From positions 14,570,001 to 14,634,000 of the forward strand of contig CM114275.1 in NCBI GenBank assembly GCA_050084515.1: DNA of 64,000 bases, read 5' to 3'. Below are positions 34,212 through 45,794 of the stretch, in pieces (within the stretch, counting starts at the first letter, position 1; the number at the start of each line of letters is the position of its first letter). The stretch is from Blasia pusilla (lineage: Eukaryota > Marchantiophyta > Marchantiopsida > Blasiales). The translations under genes were made by a program, and so were the position numbers. The notes beneath the pieces are model-generated. The model saw only the letters and a program-made list of their open reading frames with translations, ran no database searches and had not been told where the DNA came from.

Positions 34212-36044
34212 CTCTCTGCCACAACTAACCACCTTATCTGGCGTTTGAATCCTGTTCCAACAGAACACACTGAATTAGGAATCATTTTCTATAAAATTTA
34301 GGCGAGAGATCATTCAGCGACAAGTTAAGGTTGCGTATCATCGTACTACACATCAATTCGCGTCTCCTCGAAAACAACCTGAACGATAGAATGAAGGCAG
34401 AGGAGAGAACATTGAAACAAATAGTCACGGACAGAGCTGGAATATGGAAGCCAGCCGCTCCCTCAAGGTTTGCTGAGTTGTCAGGAAACATGTCTACCAG
34501 CGTTTCTTAGTCTACTCCAAATGGCAGCCGAAAAGCAGGCAAGGCTAAAGAAAACCGATTACAATTCCTACCAGGGTTACATTACTGCTCACATCGTTGT
34601 AAAGCTTTTACGTCCCACAGTAATGATGAGAGACCAGACATGACGAAGGAGTTGGAGGTTACTAAAATGTCCATATCAAGAGATACAATGTTCCGGGTTG
34701 AAGATATAATCCGAACATAAGCGCCACCAGGTGCCCGTGGCATTACTTAAATATATGATTTCGCTGGATTGAAAAACCTGTGTCCAATAGTCCAAATAAG
34801 TCCTCCCCACTAAGGAATCCTTGCAGAACCAATTAGTGGTTCCCAAGGCATTGTTCTTAATCGATACGATCTTTAGATCTTACTAAAAATCCAAGCAGTA
34901 GATAATTACTGTTATCAACCAAGAGCCACCAATTCTACTCATCTCAACCAACACTGACCATCCTACGTCATCACACTTGTCTGGACATACTTGTCCTGCT
35001 GATTTCTGCGACCCCTGGATCTCGGGACCTCAATGCCGGTTCCACGATCGGAAATTTTGCCACGTCAAAAAGTCACAGCTTTTTTACTCGCTAGTGTCCG
35101 AGCTACTGACAGATACTAACAAGTGTAGGTTAAAAACTGCATACATTCTGTACATACTAGCGAGATCGGGCTCCGAACGAACCACGAAGACCTCGCCTTT
35201 AGTAAAACTACCTGAGACAAATCAGGAACCTGCTTGAGACACAACACTGTACTGGTCAAGTAATGGACGAGGGAACATGAGATTTACATGTGAGGCGAGG
35301 AGTTCAGACGGCAATTGAGGTTCCAAGAAGAAGAAGAGAGCAACAAACGCGAATTACGTAGGTCACTCGAATTATCCAGAATGTCGACAGAATAAGCACA
35401 CGACGAGATGTGAGCAATTGTTAACGAAAGGAGGTACTGCCCGCAGCACAGATCACGACATACACCTCCTCGTCCTCAACACAGCACTCAGTTAATAGAC
35501 CAATGGAGAACCAATGCCTGTCAGCGATGGCCGAACCAGAGATCAGGCACAAGATCCGCCTTCCTCCCTGCACCGTTACCTGTCAAAATTATTAGAGTTC
35601 GACCTCCGAACTAAAAGAAGCAGCTAGTGCAGCTGATCAGCGAGCCCCCTTCTCAAGTTTTCCTCTTTTCGGTGTATACCTCTGCCCTTCGTTCCGGGTC
35701 CAGCGCCAGATGGTTTTTTCCTCATGCTAACAGAGAGAGCAGCTGGATGAAACGGATTGCAGCGGGTCTTAATCTAGCCTCACGGCGACGTCGGGCCCCA
35801 CGCCGGGCTTCAAATGGCACGTCATCCCAAGCGCTTCTTTTGGGTTACTTCATGTTCCCTAAATGGACGGGGATAATTTAAAACTAAACGCCGGGGAAAT
35901 TAAAAAAAAAGTGTCCGAAAACTGTATCTATATTATTATTAGCAACCCTTCTCCATCCAACATTTGTACCTCTCCATCCAACATGTGTCATTCGAATTAT
36001 TTTTTTATGCCACTTTAAAATGTGTTTTTTTTTAATAGTTGAGG
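34212..36044. other. Upstream region of the SAC gene; promoter side, no ORF recognised
   Basis: This lies 5' of the SAC start codon on the minus strand. Around 35600-35850 the sequence is richer in G+C and CG dinucleotides than its surroundings, as expected for a 5' UTR or core promoter, but I cannot point to a TATA box or start site. An upstream noncoding exon is possible. No transposon domain is visible. Confidence 0.35.
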
Positions 36045-36857
36045 AGAGTTAATGATGGAAATTTTGAAATCTACACTTGCATAGCACGAGCACCTAACTC
36101 GTTAAGGGAAGAAATTAATGATGCTTCACATAAATTCAAATTTTTTCTTGTCGTCTATAATTTTTTCTTGTCGTCTATGAAAAACAAATTGTTGCCCAGT
36201 TACCACGTGTTTGCAAATCAAGAAGGCACTCTTCCGTAATAATATAGATGAGGTGCCTGTGCGATGCAAGGGAAATAAAAAAGTGTTTGAAGAGCTAGTG
36301 TATAGCTCGTAAAAGGAAGAGATTAATGATGCTTCATATAAATTCAAATTTTTTTCTTGTTGCCTATAACATGTGAAATATTTTTTTGCTGCCCAATTGT
36401 CACGTGTCAAGCACGGAGGTGTTTGCAAATCAAGAAGGCACTCTCTCATAATAATATAGATAAGGTGTCGTGCGACGCAAGGGGAATAAAAAAAGTGTTT
36501 GAAGAGCTAGTGTATAGCCCGTGAAGGGAAGAGATCAATGATGTTGCACATAAATTCAAATTTTTTTCTTAGTGCCCGTAGCATGTGAAACATTTTCCTG
36601 CTTTCCAGTTGCCACATGTCAAGCAGAGATTTGTTTGCAAATCAAGAAGGCATTCTCCCATAATAATATAGATAAGGTGCTCATGCGATGCAAGGGAAAT
36701 AAAAAAAAGTGTTTGAAGAGTTATTGTATGGTCTGTGAAGGGAAGAGATCAATGATGTTGCACATAAATTCAAATTTGTTTCTTACTGCCCATTTTCCAT
36801 GTGTCAAGCAGAGAGGTGTTTGCAAATCAAGAAGGCACTCTCCCATAGTAATATAGA
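36045..36857. repeat. Tandem array of about 200-bp units, four copies
   Basis: Units end with AAATCAAGAAGGCACTC...ATAATATAGAT, at about 36251, 36461, 36672 and 36857. Spacing is about 211, 211 and 185 bp. Each unit contains GATGCAAGGGAAATAAAAAA, AGAGATCAATGATG, AAATTCAAATTTTTTTCTT and CACGTGTCAAGC. The units are diverged and the first is degenerate at its start. The array lies about 1.8 kb upstream of the SAC start codon. Plus-strand ORFs here just read through the repeat. Confidence 0.75.
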
Positions 36858-38082
36858 TTTAAATCTATTATTATTTTGGAATTCTTGATTTTCAACCTAT
36901 TCCCTTTCTCCGACCTCTCCATTTGTACTAGTTAGCTTTCCACAATTAAAAATGTTGGGAAATTTAAATTACCCACCATTAACCTTATGCAATCAATGAT
37001 TTGAGCTATTATTAGTATATTATTGAATAAATTTATAAAGATTTTATTAGCCTATGCACGACTATAAATTATAGATGTTTATCCATACTAGTTAGGACCT
37101 GCAAAGGACCCTTATTAATAATTTCAGTCTCTTTACAGCCCCTACAAGAACTCGATTCTAAGTGCAGAGCTTGCAGAATGTCTCTTTTTCAATTTTTGGT
37201 TCTGCACATTGCTAATTATGGAAATGTTTTTGCATCATATCCGAAGTATGCATTTTGTATGTAACAACATGTTAAAGACTTGCATCCATTAAAAAATTCC
37301 CAAATGAGTGTTGTGCAAGAATACAAGAGCAAGGTCTGAGGGGCTTTTCCACAAGAATCGAAAGATTGCCACTATTTGACAAACAAGAATGGCAAAACCA
37401 TCTTTCGAACCGGTTATCAGATATCTTATACAAAGAAAACCCCCTATATCTTGCCATTTTTTTCCGACTAGAATTAAAATGAAACATGAATTCTTGGTTT
37501 TAACGGGCCACGATTACTCATAACCTTGGATCTCTCCGATCATTATACAAGAGTAGTGAAGAACAAATCCAACCTCCAAAATCTTTCCACTCATTAAGTG
37601 CTCCATTCATGTCATTCCTCCACAAGGAGTTCAAAGTGAGATATTCCATTTCGTGTGCTGCGATTATTTATGTAGTTGCATTTGTAAGGTACATTCTATA
37701 AATGGAGAGGAAGCAAAATAGAGTAGAGATAAATACAAAGGACATTATGTGAATAGAGAGGAAGCAAAATAGAGCAAGGTATGTTCCAAGGAAAACCAAT
37801 GTAACAACGAAGGGAAGTGAATGGGAGTTAGAATGACGGGTCTATCGAAAGAAGTCTTTCTGGTGGTTGGGACAAGTAACACAAATCGTGTGGGTTAAAG
37901 TGTTTGCTAAGTCTTTGGTGGGAAGGAGCAAATGACACCGAATCAAGAGAGTGACAATTGCAGAGAAAATATGTTTGTCAAGTTTCCGGTGGGAAGAAGC
38001 AATTGATCGAATCTGGAGAGTGTAAGTTGCAAATATCATGCGCATACTCATCGCTACACAACATACATGGTTGTCACCGAAC
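36858..38082. other. Unassigned AT-rich sequence
   Basis: No gene or transposon domain recognised. A 19-bp direct repeat (GAGAGGAAGCAAAATAGAG) occurs at about 37702 and 37756. Confidence 0.3.
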
Positions 38083-38785
38083 ACACACTCAAACACACAT
38101 GATCTCATGCCAACTCATGGCATCCAAACAACGAGACAAGAAGTACCAAAATATCTCCAATAAAATAAGGTGAAATCTCTCTCAACACCATAGCTCTCAA
38201 ATATGTGCACTCTAACATGTCCCTCTCAATGTCAAACCAAACCCACTCTCCTAATGAGAGGCTTGGGTTACACACACAAGGCAAGCAAGACCATAGCTCT
38301 ATAGCCTCATGCCAAGAGGTTCAACAAAGAGAGAATGAGCTCTCAAGCTCTCTCTCCTTGAGGTATAACCCTCCCCTCTCCCAAGCTCTCTCCATGGTAA
38401 CCTATGCTCCCAAATCACCTCCTTGGCTCTTAACCTGATGTAGGAGGTCAAGGGACACTTACCAAAAATAGAAAATCGACCTTATACTCAAAATGGTACT
38501 TACCTAAAATAGCAAACTCATCAATATCGCTCCAAATGAGCCGAAACGAAGGGGAAACCTGCTCTCTCAACTCTCCCGGGGCCGTATTAGGTCATCCTCA
38601 ACTTCTTGAGTATGTCCTCCACTACTCGCAAAGGCGCTTTACTAGATCTCATCGATCTATCCTAAAAGATTTGACAACTGTCGTACGCATATACCAAACA
38701 CACACATAAACACGCACGATCGCATGCTAACTCATGGCATCCAAACAACGAGACAAGTTGTACCAAAATATCTCCAATCGCCCCC
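38083..38785. repeat. Direct repeat of about 80 bp flanking the left LTR
   Basis: CTCATGGCATCCAAACAACG...ACCAAAATATCTCCAAT occurs at 38112-38160 and again at 38732-38778, one on each side of the left LTR copy. It is too long for a target duplication; it may reflect unequal recombination or an LTR longer than I defined. Confidence 0.5.
38161..38672 (-). repeat. LTR-like copy, left (3' LTR of the methyltransferase element)
   Basis: Matches 44807-45322, including AAACCAAACCCACTCTCCTA and GAGGCTTGGGTTACACACAC. Edges are approximate. The flanks carry a partial direct repeat (38083-38160 and 38695-38785) that blurs the boundary. Confidence 0.65.
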
Positions 38786-38963
38786 TAGATGGTGGTTAGG
38801 TCCCTTTACCTCCAGATAGCCATCTATCCCTACCTACCATGACATACATCTCTTGGATGCTAAGAGCAAGAAGGCCGGGTGCTCATGTGGCCCCATCGTC
38901 AGTCGCCTTCTTGTCATCCATGTCATAGACACAAGTCGGAATGTAGAAGTACCTACTCTATGT

Positions 38964-39283
38964 ATATCTGGGACACATCCATCGTCTCTGAGGAACCCTA
39001 GTGAGAGGTGGCGTCAAACATGCCATATGCCATCCTTCAAACATCCATCACAAACTAGGATAGTGGCTGCACCACGGGCAAAACCACACAATATACATCG
39101 CAAGCCTGTAGGAACTACCGCTAAGCTCAGATCAAGTGTATCGTCAATGTTCGGAAGGTGACACGGCGCACAGTTACGCACATGGTCCTTCCAAACCATA
39201 CCATCGCGTCCCTCCAATAAAAGAACACCTGATGGCAAAACCTCACGCACTCTCAAGATGGTGCGCCCTGTAGTCACTTCCAA
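38964..39283 (-). pseudogene. PHD finger with preceding basic module (C-terminus of the methyltransferase element)
   Basis: The frame 39283-39014 reads RVREVLPSGVLLLEGRDG, then RNCAPCHLPNIDDTLD, then LRCILCGFARGAATILVCDGC. One frame over, the protein continues HMACLTPPLTRVPQRRWMCP. Joined by eye this is the Cys4-His-Cys3 layout of a PHD finger: C-x2-C, CDGC, H-x2-C, and W-x-C, with the last Cys replaced by Tyr. PHD fingers read histone tails, so a chromatin-targeting role is plausible in the live ancestor. The frameshift near 39030 and a lost Cys mean this copy is dead. Confidence 0.7.
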
Positions 39284-39289
39284 CGTTGT

Positions 39290-40172
39290 GTGTGCCTTTC
39301 ATTGTGATGGTACTGCCGTCACTCCTGTGGGGAATTCCATCACTCGCTTTCGCTCATCGGCGTTGGGCTCCACCAACCTCTATACTTGGTCATCCCAAAC
39401 CAAGCCAGGTCCGGCCTCCTTGAATGCATAGGAAGCGGGAAAACTCACCAATGTGGAAAAGGCTATTCGTGGCATGCCAATCATGTTGACCACAGTCAAC
39501 GGAGGTCAATCATCATGCCTCACAACGTATAATCAACGATACGGATCCAATATAGAATCCACCAGCAAATCGGAGGGATGATTGATTCTCGCATAAGCCC
39601 TCCGCAACAACTCAGGTGGCACCAAGTTGGTCCACCAAAGACGCAGGCGATGTGCTCGCGAATCCACACTCCCCGCATCCAAAAAAACTGCCGAGCCAAT
39701 CCATGCGCGCACTCGATGTGCACTCGTCATCACACGGGACCTCGAATCAACCAAAATTGGCAGATTCTCTAGAATATATGTTGGAGGACGAGACTGATGC
39801 TCTTGCAAGTGTTGCAAGATCTGCATCATCTCCCAAAATAACTTGGACCGAGAGTCAGCTAATCCGCTACCCCGTCTAGTACTCGACTGGCCCTAACATG
39901 GCCAACCAACAATAACCCAAGTCTATGGTCCCTACCCCCTCCAAGTCTTACGCCCCCAACAATGAAATGTCCCTTGGTAGGAAACTTTGGTAACCCTGAA
40001 TGTCAGACACTGACAACAAGTCGGGAAAACGGAGGAGTAACTCCGCTACATGGTGAAGTGAAACGCGCCTCGCAACATCATCAATCTCCACATACATGTA
40101 GTGTTGCACACGCACTCCAACTTGCAAAATAGCAGCTAACCGAGTATTGATCCCTCCAAAGAGATCCAACAC
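39290..40172 (-). pseudogene. C5 cytosine-DNA methyltransferase domain, decayed
   Basis: Motifs in order on the minus strand: I, VLDLFGGINTRLA (about 40172-40134); II, YMYVEID followed by ARRVSLHHV; IV, GWPC then a TAG where Gln of PCQ is expected (39893-39907); VI, YILENLP (ENV-type, about 39758-39775); VIII, SRAHRLRLWWTN (39626-39661); IX-like, DERKRVMEFP (39329-39358). The catalytic Cys codon (TGT) is intact. One frame change lies between II and IV (near 39915) and stops follow motif VIII. Motif order is the standard I-to-X, not the rearranged plant DRM order, and the look is DNMT3-like. The domain would methylate DNA cytosine with S-adenosylmethionine. Family call is strong; the activity of this copy is surely lost. 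Confidence 0.8.
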
Positions 40173-40304
40173 CCGAATAGCCTAATATTTGCACAGTTAA
40201 ATATTCGGGTATCCAACACCCGAATACCCTATATCCACAGTGTATTAGATGCACCATACAATTGGGGTGGTGTCCAAAGGGGCCATAGCAGCACTCTTGG
40301 CTAC

Positions 40305-40583
40305 CTAGGGTTCCTCTAACTCGTCACACTTGGGTGCAAATGTCTCGCTCCACGCGGTCTGCACATGCTTAGTGGCTAAGCGTCGAAGCTCCTCAGTCGA
40401 GCCCCAAAGCGGTACCTCTCCTCCACGCATTGATGCAGCTACAATGACACTCTTCTCCATAGAAATGTCAGGAATGGGATTATCCTCTGCATGGACATAT
40501 CCCTCAATCAAATCACTAGGCCAAGTGATGGCATTGCTAAATGATGTTAAGGTTGCCATTTCTCCCGGTTGTTGCTCGATCAT
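40305..40583 (-). pseudogene. Linker between protease and methyltransferase
   Basis: A 92-codon open stretch (VIVAASMRGGEVPLWGSTEE...) on the same strand and between the two domains. I do not recognise a domain. It may be the methyltransferase N-terminal extension. Confidence 0.35.
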
Positions 40584-40808
40584 TTCACCTTTGAATCCAA
40601 CGGGTAATGAGCTAAGGCACCCATCACCTAACTACCATCCTGGTCTATAGGACGTTGACTCCTCCTAGTAATCCAGGTAAAACCCCATCGGGTATAACAC
40701 TACTCCATCAACCAAGACGTCGTAGGACTCTACATCAGTCACTATCGCCTTGGCTCGCACCACGGACTCATCTGTAGGATGTCTCGGGCGAATCCTCACC
40801 ACGATCTC

Positions 40809-40997
40809 CTATCGGGTGATATACAGGGCGGTACTCGCTCCACCCAAGAATGTCTGTATCCGGAATGGATAACGCTCCACATGGGCTCTCATCAAGCCCA
40901 ATTCTCTAAATGACGCTTTCCCCAACATTAGGGGTTGCACTCCTGAATCCAATAAGATGCGATGTGGACTAAAATCTCTACCTCCTAGACTCACCAA
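40809..40997 (-). pseudogene. Retroviral-type aspartic protease
   Basis: HRILLDSGVQPLMLGKASF holds the D-S-G active-site triplet in the usual hydrophobic setting. ALYITR follows. Length (about 60 codons visible) covers only the core. It lies downstream of the knuckle and upstream of the methyltransferase. Confidence 0.65.
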
Positions 40998-41660
40998 CTG
41001 GAAGACTTCTCACGGCTATCAAGCAACACAACACGAGGAAAAGCCATGGCACGCTATATCGCGGGTCTAGCCGCCATCTTCACCATCCTAGTTGCCGCAG
41101 CTTGCCATGAATCTGACATGGAAAGCCCAAGCATCCGCTCCAAGGGCAGGTCCATCACCTTCTCTAAAATCACCTCTTAAAGGGATGCAAGAACTCCAAC
41201 TCCACACTCACAGAGCCTAGTGGCCAGTCAGAAAACCTCGACGGGCGTACCTCCCAACTTCATAACATTGGAAGCAAAAAATAAAGGAGTGCGGGACAGA
41301 ACGGTGGCCGCCCCCAACAACATGCTCGACAGATGCTCCTCCTAAGCATCAACATTAGGAGTCGTCGCACTCGCTTCTCCCATTGCCCTCCGTGCCTGCA
41401 CACCAATAACATCACCAACTCTCGAGAACTCTAATCAGGACCCATTGATGGGGTCCTCATTGCCTCAGACAACGTGAAGGATTGAGGAAGCCTGGTCTGT
41501 TTCCTAGCTTCTCCTTGCTATAGATCCAACTCTACGGCTACTCCACGCGTAACAACTGCGACGGCCTCCATCTAGGAAATCCCGCACATCCAACCAGGAT
41601 CCTCCATATCATTGGCGGCTACATAAGACGTCGATGCCAGGGACCCGGCATCGGGTAACC

Positions 41661-43064
41661 TCAATGCCATAGCGGCAATCTACTACTATAGCTATTGTAT
41701 CTGAGCAACCATCCCAGCCTCTGCCCAGCGTCTTCCTCAACGCATCTAGGTGGTGGGACTCTACCTCCTCCACAACCAGCTCCACCACCCTGTCGGGAAA
41801 CTCCAGCTCCTTGCTCCCCAACAGGACCACCTGGTGCACGTCCTCTAGGCCTGCCCGGACCAGCAACTCGCTCTTGTGCCCTCTCTGGCCCTCGGTCCGA
41901 ACGTAACTCAGGGTGTAAACTGAAACACCTAGCGCATGTGTGACCATACCTCTGATAATAGTCACAATGATAACCTCTCGATGCAGCACCATCTCCTCCT
42001 CCATGCTGAGGCACACGTCCATGACCTTCACGAGTGCAATCGTGCCGATGATGGGCTCCACCACATGACCAACAAGTAATCATAAGCAGCTGCTGCTGAG
42101 CCGTATATGAAGGTGCACATCTCTGTGGCACGGCCTCCTAGTATCCTCCCTACGCTCGCGGTGTCACTGTCGACCTATCTCGAAGTTCACATTGTTGCAC
42201 TAGTGGTGTAGACAATCATGACTACTCTCGCCTAGAACCCATGGTGACTATGCTCTCCTCCGCCATGTTGCACTCAATGTTCTTGGCGGTCCTAAAAACA
42301 TCTCTCAACGTAGGGAAGGTATTCATAAGAAGCATCCCCTCCCAGACCTATTTTTTTAGGGTCCGATCCAGCATCACGTACCATGACTGGATAGCCTGAG
42401 CCTTTGTCATCCCGTGAGTGACATTCATCAACTGGTGCAAGTGAGTGTAACCCTCACGCAAACTCTCACATGGGCGCCTCTGGAAGTCGTGGATGCTGCA
42501 CAACTTCTCCGTCCGTACCCCCTAGTAGCTCGCCCTCAACTCAGCAAAGAACTCAACCATGGGGTTCAACCTGGGACGAATCCGACTAGACGGTGCAACT
42601 GCTCTAGTGCGAGTGACCCCTCCTAAAACATCACTAGTGGAAGAGGAAGTTGCCTCTCCTGACTCCTCCTTCTTATCTGGGAACGGCTCCATCCATGACA
42701 CCTAGTGTGGGTCATAGTAGAGTCACCATGCCTCAATCTCCTAGGCATATCTATGGGAGAACTCATGGTAATCGTCCAGGGGCGTCCGCTCTAAATGCTC
42801 TAACATACTGTTCCATGTTGTGAACGGGTTGAACTCTCTAGAGTTCCTACCCCACTGTGAGTCACACCAACTCCTAAATTGCGCAATGAAGTCATGTAGC
42901 TCTATAGTGCCTACAACACCCAAAAACCTACGCGGTCCTCTACCCCGCTCGTCCATCTCGTACGCCCAACTGGTAGGACCACTCAATGTGTACAAAGGAT
43001 CACTAACACACTCCTCTACATGTTCCCCCTCATTTGAAGACGACATGACACAGAAGGAGATCAA
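41661..43064 (-). pseudogene. Gag region of the methyltransferase element
   Basis: 43064-42741 reads GTIELHDFIAQFRSWCDSQW and FNPFTTWNSMLEHL, a Gypsy-type gag opening. After stops, about 42590-42370 reads FAELRAS, EKLCSIHDFQRRPCESLREG and YTHLHQLMNVTHGMT, the conserved retrotransposon gag core. 42131-41661 has CWSCGGAHHRHDC, a zinc-knuckle-like motif. At least four frame breaks. Confidence 0.65.
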
Positions 43065-43099
43065 GGTGGTCTCTCACGTGGAAACCCTCGAAACTTTGT

Positions 43100-44806
43100 A
43101 GCATTCCGGGTAAACCCTCTAGAGCTACTCTTAGGTCCACTACCTCGTCTCTCAAAATCCCGAAAGGACGCCGTGATGACCCTTGTGCCCCTCTCACACG
43201 ATCACTCTCAATCTCGCGAGTAATCCCTCAATCACTCAAACTAAACATGCGGCACTCAATCTATACTCTCTCACTGAGATGTGTGCTATGCGGAAATAAG
43301 CGGCGTGGTTTGGCTCAATCAATTGATCTATCGTCTCATTGACAAACCATCCTCAACTCTAGACATCCCACACAGATCTATGTCCCCTAAACCCATACAT
43401 CATCGATGCTCTCAACATCAACATGAAACCCAATATCCCAAATAACTTTCCAATACCCGGAAATCCCTCACACGTGCAGGGTAAGAGATTTAAATGGGTA
43501 ATTTGACAATAATATCGATGTCGCTCTTCGGCAACAGCAAATCTTGATCCCAACTTGATCGTGGAGATAACTCCTCCAATCGGCAAGTCGTACTCCTCTT
43601 GTATTGATAGTGCTCAAGCCTCCTCAATATACGGTGCGGATCAAGCGATACGGTGTGGCACATGCAGCATGAAATGGCTATAGAACGGCACGACACTCAA
43701 AAATGGGATGCGGCACTCCGCGGCATACCCTCCTCAATCAGCAATACACATGCTCTGCTCCTTAGTGAAGGAGCGGCTCCACGATCGAGACAGTGCGATG
43801 CATCCACGAGCGACATGGCACGGCAATCGACAACGCATTATGGCTACGCGCGTCACGGCATTTGACTCGATCGTCGCCGAGCGGCTACCACTCACAACAT
43901 AGTAGAATGAAATGAAAACTCAAACACCATAACCCGAGATCACCTGCCATCACTCGTTGATGACGAAATTGCGATGACCGTGGCGGCCACAAAAAAGTAT
44001 ATGGTGGCGGTGCAAGTCAAAGAATCAACGGTCTTCGTGGAAGAGCGTCCACTCTGTAATGGTGGCAATGGCAACCAATGACGGAAAACGGCCGAACGTG
44101 GCTCTAAGCGGCAGTAGGCGGCAGCAGCTGTCGACGGTCAAAGGTCAGCGGCAGACGGCAATGATGGATCGTTGATGGTAATGGTGGACCGTCAACGGTG
44201 ATGGTTGGCCATTTACATTGGACCGTTGAAGGCAAAGTTTGCCGCCGTCGCGGCGGCTAGTTTAGGGTTTGAATAATTTTATCCTACAAATTGCCTAACA
44301 ATGGCAATTTTGCAAAATTGGCCATAACTTTATGCTTGCTACTCCAAATTACACACAGTCTATTGCACAACGTGCACAACTTCACAATCTACGATGATAT
44401 CAAAAAATATTTTGAATTGGACCTTTGAATAAAAACTTACGGGGACTGTTATAAATCCCAACGTCTCTTCTCCTACATAAATTTTGGCAGCGCTTCCGCA
44501 CTGATTTCTCTCAATGAAAATGTAAAACCTATGAAAATACAAATCAGCAAGCTACATGGTGCTCTTGAGAGCATTGGTATGGGGAAACCCGCCCCCACAC
44601 TAAATCCCTATCAGAAATTGGGCAGCGCTTCCGCGCGCCATTCTCTCACACAAAAAATCGGCACACAAATGTCAAAACAGCGCGGCTCTTGCTCCAATGA
44701 GCACTCCCATGAGCCATGAAGTGGGAAACATGGTCCACAACCTGCACCAAACATTGAGCAACCAGTGAGCTCCCCCATGAAGCTCTCTCATCCTCTCATT
44801 CTCTCT
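43100..44806 (-). other. Noncoding leader of the methyltransferase element
   Basis: No family-like protein in any frame. The stretch 44080-44260 repeats short GATGGTGGACCGTCAACGG-like words. It lies between the 5' LTR copy and gag on the minus strand. No clear tRNA primer site was found next to the LTR. Confidence 0.35.
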
Positions 44807-45322
44807 TTGTAAAATAAGATCCAATCTCTCTCAACACCATAGATCTCAAATGTGTGCACTCTCACATGTCGCTCTCAATATCAAACCAAACCCACTCTCC
44901 TAATGAGAGGCTTGGGTTACACACACAAAGCAAGCAAGACCATAACTCCGCCGCCTCATGCCAAGAGGTTCAACAAAGAGAGAATGACCTCTCAAGCTCT
45001 CCCTCCTCGAGATATACCCCTCCCTTCTCCCAAGCTCTCTCCATGGTAACCTATGCTCCCAAGTCATCTCCTTGGCTCTTGACCTGATGTAGGAGGTCAA
45101 GGGCCACTTCTCCAAAATAGAAAGTCGACCATATACTCAAAATGGTACTTATCTAAAATAGTAAGTTTCTCAATATGGCTCCAAATGAGCCGAAACGGAA
45201 GGGAAACCTGCTCTCTTAGCTTTCACGGGGCCTTAGTAGGTCATCCTCAACCTCCTCAGTCTATCCTCCACTACTCGCAAAGGCGCTCTACTATATCTCA
45301 CCGATCTATCCTTAAAGACCTG
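44807..45322 (-). repeat. LTR-like copy, right (5' LTR of the methyltransferase element)
   Basis: About 516 bp, TGTAAAATAAG...CTGACA on the plus strand, matching 38161-38672. Divergence is visibly higher than between the Copia-2 LTRs, in line with an older insertion. Confidence 0.65.
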
Positions 45323-45794
45323 ACACAAAAGGAAGGCATCAATAACGTCTCCATTGGGAGAAAGCTACTTATACTAGATTCAAAGGATGTCATTACCAAA
45401 GGGAGGAACTGATGGATAAAAAAGAGCGAGCAACTGTGGTTCCAAAGGTTATGGAACCAACTAGTGGGTATATAAGGGTTATGATTAAAACCAAGTAAGA
45501 TGGTAGGAGGAAAGACAAGGGATAAAAAAGAAAGACTAGGGGAGGCTCATACGTAAAGACATAAGATTTGCGGGATCACCAGGCTGAATGCGGGGCTAGT
45601 GGAGTGTTTCAGATAAAATAGGAGTGTCTGACAAGGAGAGTAGTACTGATGCCAATGAAGTTGAAATTCCAATAGAAAGAAGTAAAGGTAGGAAGATAAA
45701 AAAGAAGAGAGCAAATCTTTGTTGTTGTATGCGACCAGGTACATGAATTAAAATAGAAATACCCACCCAAGGGAAGGGGGTATATCCAAGGAGA
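45323..45794. other. Unassigned spacer
   Basis: No gene or domain recognised between the LTR copy and the inverted LTR-like fragment. Confidence 0.3.

Larger units (their letters stand above)
38161..45322 (-). mobile_element. LTR element carrying a cytosine methyltransferase and a PHD finger, no RT seen
   Basis: LTR-like copies at 38161-38672 and 44807-45322 match along most of their length. Between them, on the minus strand, I can order: noncoding leader (44806 to about 43100), gag (about 43064-42300), CCHC knuckle (about 42073-42035), aspartic protease (40997-40809), linker, C5-MTase (40172-39300), a short module ending in NCAPCHLP, and PHD finger (39097-38964). Neither an RT/RNase H nor an integrase core is seen between protease and MTase. 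All parts are broken by stops and frameshifts. Retrotransposons carrying DNA methyltransferases have been described in charophyte algae and dinoflagellates, so the class is not wholly new, but this plant copy and its PHD pairing deserve attention. Confidence 0.7.

Noticed and set aside
35627-35881. 84-codon plus-strand ORF in GC-rich DNA
   Set aside because: No domain, low complexity, and it is antisense to the likely SAC promoter or 5' UTR.
36039-36856. Small ORFs of 66-107 codons on both strands
   Set aside because: They repeat with the tandem units and carry no domain.
38205-38438. Matching 77-codon ORFs at 38205 and 44854 (SMSNQTHSPNERLGL)
   Set aside because: They are the same stretch of the two LTR copies. 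Conservation follows from the repeat, and the frame lies opposite to the element.
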